Assembly: GCA_002021875.1 (NCBI GenBank)
Contig: CP018627.1
Span: 7,626,001-7,690,000 of the forward strand
Source of the DNA: Streptomyces hygroscopicus
GTDB lineage: Bacteria > Actinomycetota > Actinomycetes > Streptomycetales > Streptomycetaceae
Direction: 5' to 3'
DNA: 64,000 bases
Position 1 is the stretch's first letter; every line of letters starts with the position of its first letter. A model generated the notes under the pieces. The model saw nothing but the letters and a program-made list of their open reading frames with translations. It searched no databases and was not told the origin of the DNA. The translations under genes and the position numbers were made by a program. Positions 59,772 through 64,000 of the stretch are shown in pieces.

Positions 59772-59799
59772 TCGGAATTTCGGAGGGAGGCGACACGCC

Positions 59800-60417
59800 A
59801 TGCCGGCCATGGACCAGGCGACGGAGGACCGGGACACCGCCCGGGTGCGTCGCAGCCGACTCTCCCCCGAGCGCGAGCGGGAGTTGTACGAGGCGGTGGT
59901 GGAGCTGCTCGGCGAGGTGGGGTACGACGGTCTGACGATGGACGCCGTCGCGACCCGTACGCACTCCAGCAAGGCCACGCTCTACCGCCAGTGGAAAGGC
60001 AAGCCGCAGCTGGTCGCGACCGCGCTGCGCCACAGCAAGCCCGTTCTGCTCGAGGGTGTCGACACCGGAACGCTCCGCGGGGACCTGCGGGAGATCGCGC
60101 GGTGTTCGGAGACCGTCCACGAGCGGGATGCCGCGCTGATGAGGGGACTCGCTCACGCAAGCCACGACAACCCGGACCTTCATGAGGCCCTGCGAGAGTT
60201 GTTGATCTACCCCGAGATCGACGCGCTCCACGCGCTGCTGAGGCGCGCCGTCGACCGGGGCGAAGTCGCCCCGGACCGGCCCGCTCTGAACTACGTCATG
60301 CACATGATGTGCGGCGCGTTCTTCACCCGAGCGCTCGTCGAGGACAAGCAGCCGGACCAGACGTATCTCCTGGAGTACATCGACGCCGTGATCCTCCCCG
60401 CGCTCGGCGCCGCGTAG
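59800..60417 (+). CDS. TetR-family repressor of the MMPL exporter
   Basis: A 205-residue regulator. The helix-turn-helix spans about 24-68 (RERELYEAVVELLGEVGYDGLTMDAVATRTHSSKATLYRQW). The C-terminal domain is the TetR_C type seen beside transporters. ATGs at 59800 and 59809 are both possible, with GGAGGGAGG upstream. Two GAAAC/GTTTC palindromes precede it, and the MMPL gene follows 135 bp downstream in the same direction, the usual repressor-exporter pair. Confidence 0.9.
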   Translation: MPAMDQATEDRDTARVRRSRLSPERERELYEAVVELLGEVGYDGLTMDAVATRTHSSKATLYRQWKGKPQLVATALRHSKPVLLEGVDTGTLRGDLREIARCSETVHERDAALMRGLAHASHDNPDLHEALRELLIYPEIDALHALLRRAVDRGEVAPDRPALNYVMHMMCGAFFTRALVEDKQPDQTYLLEYIDAVILPALGAA

Positions 60418-60552
60418 CCCTCCTCTCACTTCCCCCTCCCCCTTCCCCCTCCGCGCAACCACATAAGCCCCCGACCGGCGCGCCGCTCTCGTCGCCGGCT
60501 CGGTTATCCATCCCTGCCCAGTGCCATCCAACCGACGGGAGCACCTCTTCTC

Positions 60553-62799
60553 GTGGCCACCTTCCTTTATAAACTCGGCCGGTTCGCCTTTCGGCGACGC
60601 GGCTTCGTCGTCCTGATATGGGTGGCGCTGCTCGCGGTCGCGGGCGTCGGCGCCGCCACCGCCTCACCGCCCGCCAACGACAGCTTCTCCATCCCGGGCA
60701 CCGAAGCCCAGAAGGCATTCGACCTGCTGGAACAGCGGTTCCCCGGAGGTAACGCGGACGGCGCCACCGCCCGTGTGGTCTTCCGCGCCCCGAGCGGCGA
60801 GAAGATGACCGACCCGGAGAACAAGGCGGTGGTCACCAAGGCCGTCGCCGACCTCAAGGCCAGCTCGCCGCAGATCGCCTCGGTCGCCGACCCCTACCAG
60901 GCCCAGGCCGTCAGCAAGGACGGCTCCACGGCGTACATCCTGACCAGCTACAAGGTCAACGCCCTGGAGTTGAAGGACCCCGCCAAGGACGGTCTGAAGG
61001 AGGTGGGCGAGAAGGCCGAGAAGTCGGGCCTGACGGTGCAGATCGGCGGTGACGCGCTCCAGGAGATGCCGGAGACCGGCTCGACCGAGATCATCGGCAT
61101 CGCGATCTCCGCGGTCGTCCTCGCCATCACCTTCGGCTCACTGGTCGCCGCCGGACTGCCACTGCTGACCGCGCTCATCGGCGTCGGCATCGGCATCTCG
61201 TCGATCACCGCGCTCGCCACCACGCTGGGGCTGTCCACCACCACCTCGACACTGGCGATGATGATCGGCCTCGCGGTCGGCATCGACTACGCGCTGTTCA
61301 TCGTCTCCCGCTACCGAGCGGAGCTGGCCGAGGGGCGGGACCGGGAGGAGGCCGCCGGACGTGCCGTGGGCACCGCGGGCTCCGCGGTCGTCTTCGCCGG
61401 CCTTACGGTGGTCATCGCGCTGGTCGGCCTCGCCGTCGTCAACATCCCGATGCTGACCAAGATGGGCTTCGCCGCGGCCGGTACGGTCGTCATCGCCGTC
61501 CTCATCGCGATCAGCCTCATCCCGGCGGTGCTGGGCTTCGCGGGCAAGCGGGTCTTCGGGCGCAAGGCGCGCCGGCGGCTGGAGGAGCGCCTGGCGGCGG
61601 GTCCGGACGCCTCCGCCGCCGAGGAGAAGCCCAATATGGGCACCCGCTGGGCGCGTTTCGTGCTGCGCCGCCCGCTGATGGTGCTCCTGGTGGCCGTGCT
61701 CGGCCTCGGTGCGGCCGCCGTGCCCGCCATGAGCCTGGAACTCGGTCTGCCGGACGACGGCTCGCAGCCGGTCAGCAGCCAGAAGCGCCAGGCGTACGAC
61801 GCGATCTCCGACGGCTTCGGCCCCGGCTACAACGGTCCGCTGATGGTGGTCGTCGACGCCAAGGGCAGCGATGACGCCAAGGGCGCGGCCGAGCAGGTCC
61901 GTAAGACCATCACCGGCCTGGACGGTGTGGCCGGGGTCAGCCCGGCCACGTTCAACAAGGCCGGTGACACCGCGACGCTCACCGTCATCTCCAAGTACAA
62001 GCCGAGCAGCATCGACACCGAGAACCTGGTCGGCGACATCCGGGACGAGGCGAGCGGCTTCAAGGCCGACACCGGCGCCGAGGTGCTGGTGACCGGCCAG
62101 ACGGGGATGAACATCGACATCTCGCAGAAGCTCAACGACGCGCTGGTGCCCTATCTGGTGCTCGTCGTCGGACTGGCCTTCCTGCTGCTGATGGTCGTCT
62201 TCCGGTCCGTCCTGGTCCCGCTCAAGGCGGCGCTCGGCTTCCTGCTCTCCGTCGTCGCGGCGCTCGGCGCGGTGGTCGCGGTCTTCCAGTGGGGCTGGCT
62301 GGCGGATCTGTTCGGCGTCGAGGAGACCGGCCCGATCATGAGCATGATGCCGATCTTCATGATCGGTGTGGTGTTCGGTCTGGCGATGGACTACGAGGTC
62401 TTCCTGGTGACCCGGATGCGGGAGGCGTACGTCCATGGCGAGCGCCCCGGCCAGGCCGTCGTCACCGGCTTCCGGCACGGCGCCCGGGTGGTCACCGCGG
62501 CCGCGGTCATCATGATCAGCGTCTTCGCCGGGTTCATCGGCTCGTCCGAGTCGATGATCAAGATGATCGGCTTCGGCCTCGCCACCGCTGTCCTCTTCGA
62601 CGCCTTCGTGGTCCGTATGGCCATCGTCCCGGCGGTCCTGGCGCTGCTCGGCAAGTCGGCCTGGTGGCTCCCGCGCTGGCTGGACAGGGCGCTGCCCAAT
62701 GTGGACGTGGAGGGCGAGGGCCTGCGCAAGCAGCTCGAGCCGACCCCCGCGGCCCAGCAGCACGACTCCGACCCGGACGCCGAGCTGACGCGTGTCTGA
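60553..62799 (+). CDS. MMPL-family RND transporter
   Basis: A 748-residue membrane transporter with twelve helices in two halves, each with a large outer loop. The proton-relay helices read GLAVGIDYALFIVSRYR and GLAMDYEVFLVTRMRE, the two hallmark motifs of actinobacterial MMPL proteins that export lipids or drugs. It starts at GTG 60553; GGGAG lies rather far upstream (14 bases). The substrate cannot be inferred. An 11-bp tandem repeat begins at its stop codon. Confidence 0.93.
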   Translation: MATFLYKLGRFAFRRRGFVVLIWVALLAVAGVGAATASPPANDSFSIPGTEAQKAFDLLEQRFPGGNADGATARVVFRAPSGEKMTDPENKAVVTKAVADLKASSPQIASVADPYQAQAVSKDGSTAYILTSYKVNALELKDPAKDGLKEVGEKAEKSGLTVQIGGDALQEMPETGSTEIIGIAISAVVLAITFGSLVAAGLPLLTALIGVGIGISSITALATTLGLSTTTSTLAMMIGLAVGIDYALFIVSRYRAELAEGRDREEAAGRAVGTAGSAVVFAGLTVVIALVGLAVVNIPMLTKMGFAAAGTVVIAVLIAISLIPAVLGFAGKRVFGRKARRRLEERLAAGPDASAAEEKPNMGTRWARFVLRRPLMVLLVAVLGLGAAAVPAMSLELGLPDDGSQPVSSQKRQAYDAISDGFGPGYNGPLMVVVDAKGSDDAKGAAEQVRKTITGLDGVAGVSPATFNKAGDTATLTVISKYKPSSIDTENLVGDIRDEASGFKADTGAEVLVTGQTGMNIDISQKLNDALVPYLVLVVGLAFLLLMVVFRSVLVPLKAALGFLLSVVAALGAVVAVFQWGWLADLFGVEETGPIMSMMPIFMIGVVFGLAMDYEVFLVTRMREAYVHGERPGQAVVTGFRHGARVVTAAAVIMISVFAGFIGSSESMIKMIGFGLATAVLFDAFVVRMAIVPAVLALLGKSAWWLPRWLDRALPNVDVEGEGLRKQLEPTPAAQQHDSDPDAELTRV

Positions 62800-62832
62800 C
62801 CTGCGTCTGACCCGCGTCTGACCCGCGTCTGA
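62794..62832. repeat. 11-bp tandem repeat carrying stop codons
   Basis: Three GTCTGACCyGC units at 62794, 62805 and 62816, plus a fourth partial one, begin at the MMPL stop. Because the unit is 11 bp, the TGA in successive copies falls in all three reading frames. Confidence 0.85.
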
Positions 62833-62851
62833 AGCCGACGTTGCCTTCGGC

Positions 62852-62889
62852 CCGACGGCGGCCTTCCGATCCCGGAAGGCCGCCGTCGG
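62852..62889 (+). terminator. MMPL terminator
   Basis: A 16-bp perfect stem (CCGACGGCGGCCTTCC and complement) with loop GATCCC lies 53 bp after the MMPL stop. Confidence 0.9.
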
Positions 62890-63002
62890 CGTTGATCCCA
62901 GGCGATCCCGCTCGATTCCGCGATGACCGCGCTCTTGCGAACGACTTGCAGGTACGGGCTACCATCGGGCCGATAGCAGCAGCTCAGGAGCGGAGTCCCG
63001 CC

Positions 63003-64000
63003 ATGCATGTGCCCGACGGATTCATCGACGCGCCGGTGTCGGCGGTGACCGGTGTGGTCGCCGCCGGGGCCGTCGCGGTCAGTCTGCGCGGTGCCCGGCG
63101 GGAGCTCGACGAGCGGACCGCACCGCTGGCCGGGCTGGTGGCGGCGTTCATCTTCGCCGTGCAGATGCTCAACTTCCCCGTCGCCGCCGGGACCAGCGGT
63201 CATCTGCTGGGCGGGGCGCTGGCCGCGATACTCGTGGGGCCGTATACGGGGGTGTTGTGCGTCTCCGTGGTGCTGCTGATGCAGGGCGTCCTGTTCGCGG
63301 ACGGCGGCCTTACGGCGCTCGGCGTCAACATCACGGACATGGCCCTGGTCACCACGGTCGTGGCGTACGCGATCTTCCGCACGATCGTGAAGCTGGCCCC
63401 GCGTCGCCGCCGTACGGTCACCGTCGCGTCCTTTGTGGCGGCGCTGGTCTCCGTACCGGCCGCGGCGGTGGCCTTCACGGCGATCTACGCGCTCGGCGGC
63501 ACGGCCGATGTGGCGATCGGCAAGGTCTTCGCGGCGATGGTCGGGGTGCATGTGCTGATCGGCATCGGCGAGGCGGCGATCACCGCGCTGACGGTCGGTG
63601 CCGTCGTGGCCGTACGGCCGGATCTGGTCTACGGGGCGCGGGGGGTGACCGCGCGTCCGCTGGAGATCCGCGACAGCCCGCTGGCTCCGGCCGCTCCGGG
63701 AGCGGTGGCCCGGGCCGAGGCTCCGGCGGCCGAACCCGCGACGGCGACCTCCGAGGCCCCAGAGACCCCCGAGACCTCCGCGACCCGTGAGCCCGCCGCC
63801 GTGCCGCGGCGGTCGGCGCGGCGCGTGTGGCTGGCCGGGCTCGCGGCCGCGCTGCTGTGCGCCGGGGTCGTGAGCTTCTACGCCTCCGCCAGCCCCGACG
63901 GGCTGGAAAAGGTCGCCCATGACAAGGGGATCGACGCGAAGGAAGAGGACCACGCCACCAAGGACTCCCCGCTCGCCGACTACGGCGTCAAGGACATCTC
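63003..64000 (+). CDS. cbiM: CbiM/CbiN fusion, Co/Ni ECF transporter component (3' end cut)
   Basis: Substrate-binding membrane component of a cobalt or nickel energy-coupling-factor importer; 332 residues are visible and the frame is open at the right edge. The N-terminus MHVPDGFID is diagnostic: the first residues, including His2, bind the metal. Six or so helices follow, with FPVAAGTSGHLLGG conserved. After an Ala/Glu/Thr/Pro linker (about 225-270) comes a further helix and PDGLEKVAHDKG, the CbiN-like PDGLE domain fused in one chain. GGAG precedes the ATG. No cobalamin riboswitch is visible upstream; two TTGC repeats near 62936 might be a metal-regulator site. Confidence 0.92.
   Translation, partial: MHVPDGFIDAPVSAVTGVVAAGAVAVSLRGARRELDERTAPLAGLVAAFIFAVQMLNFPVAAGTSGHLLGGALAAILVGPYTGVLCVSVVLLMQGVLFADGGLTALGVNITDMALVTTVVAYAIFRTIVKLAPRRRRTVTVASFVAALVSVPAAAVAFTAIYALGGTADVAIGKVFAAMVGVHVLIGIGEAAITALTVGAVVAVRPDLVYGARGVTARPLEIRDSPLAPAAPGAVARAEAPAAEPATATSEAPETPETSATREPAAVPRRSARRVWLAGLAAALLCAGVVSFYASASPDGLEKVAHDKGIDAKEEDHATKDSPLADYGVKDI

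Noticed and set aside
62890..63002. Cobalamin riboswitch before cbiM
   Set aside because: The 113-bp gap is too short and lacks the B12-box sequence.

Overview
The window looks like the chromosome of a Streptomyces species. It is very GC-rich, genes often start with GTG and overlap as ATGA or GTGA, and it carries desferrioxamine genes, the sigma factor gene hrdD, and the divisome gene sepX beside a gephyrin-like gene. From hrdD to sepX the gene order agrees with what I remember of the Streptomyces coelicolor core chromosome. The des cluster lies elsewhere in that species, so its position about 11 kb from hrdD points to rearrangement. These comparisons are from memory, not from a search.

Layout. 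1-7.6 kb: minus-strand desferrioxamine locus (desE, desF, desA, desB, desC, desD; desD runs off the left edge). A clear iron box precedes desE but none is seen before desA. 7.6-9.9 kb: three-gene oxygenase operon (Rieske oxygenase, a 60-residue CHC protein, VanB-type reductase). 9.9-16.6 kb: a series of regulator/target pairs: a TetR gene with two small membrane-protein genes, a secreted M6 protease, a TetR gene with a 14-helix drug exporter, and a MarR gene with a ring-cleavage dioxygenase. 16.7-25 kb: questin-oxidase-like protein, membrane protein, hrdD with a SigR-type promoter, an SDR, and the fructose operon fruR-fruK-fruA. 25-36.4 kb: flavoprotein, P1 peptidase, an isolated N-terminal piece of an AMP-binding enzyme, mscL, SAF protein, MTA phosphorylase, FmdB zinc ribbon behind a CIRCE element, K+/H+-type antiporter, penicillin-acylase-like hydrolase and 5-FTHF cyclo-ligase. 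36.4-41.9 kb: galU, glp/moeA, moaC, mogA, a GNAT gene, sepX, then tRNA-Ala(CGC).

41.85-47.85 kb is a 6-kb genomic island inserted at tRNA-Ala. It is bounded by a 37-bp direct repeat (36/37 identical), has a decayed integrase at its left end, and carries an arsenic module (arsR-acr3-arsC divergent from arsI), a Tat-exported FAD oxidase and a secreted beta-helix protein. 47.9-64 kb is ordinary chromosome: dps, a lipoprotein protease, GNAT, exonuclease III, a MerR gene beside a mymA-lipR-sadH-like operon (Baeyer-Villiger monooxygenase, hydrolase, SDR), a repeat-rich hydrophilic protein, a tricorn-like protease, a TetR-MMPL exporter pair, and a CbiM/CbiN fusion running off the right edge.

Common themes are iron and oxidative stress (des, dps, SigR promoter at hrdD), detoxification with dedicated repressors and readable operators, and polar growth or division (glp-sepX).
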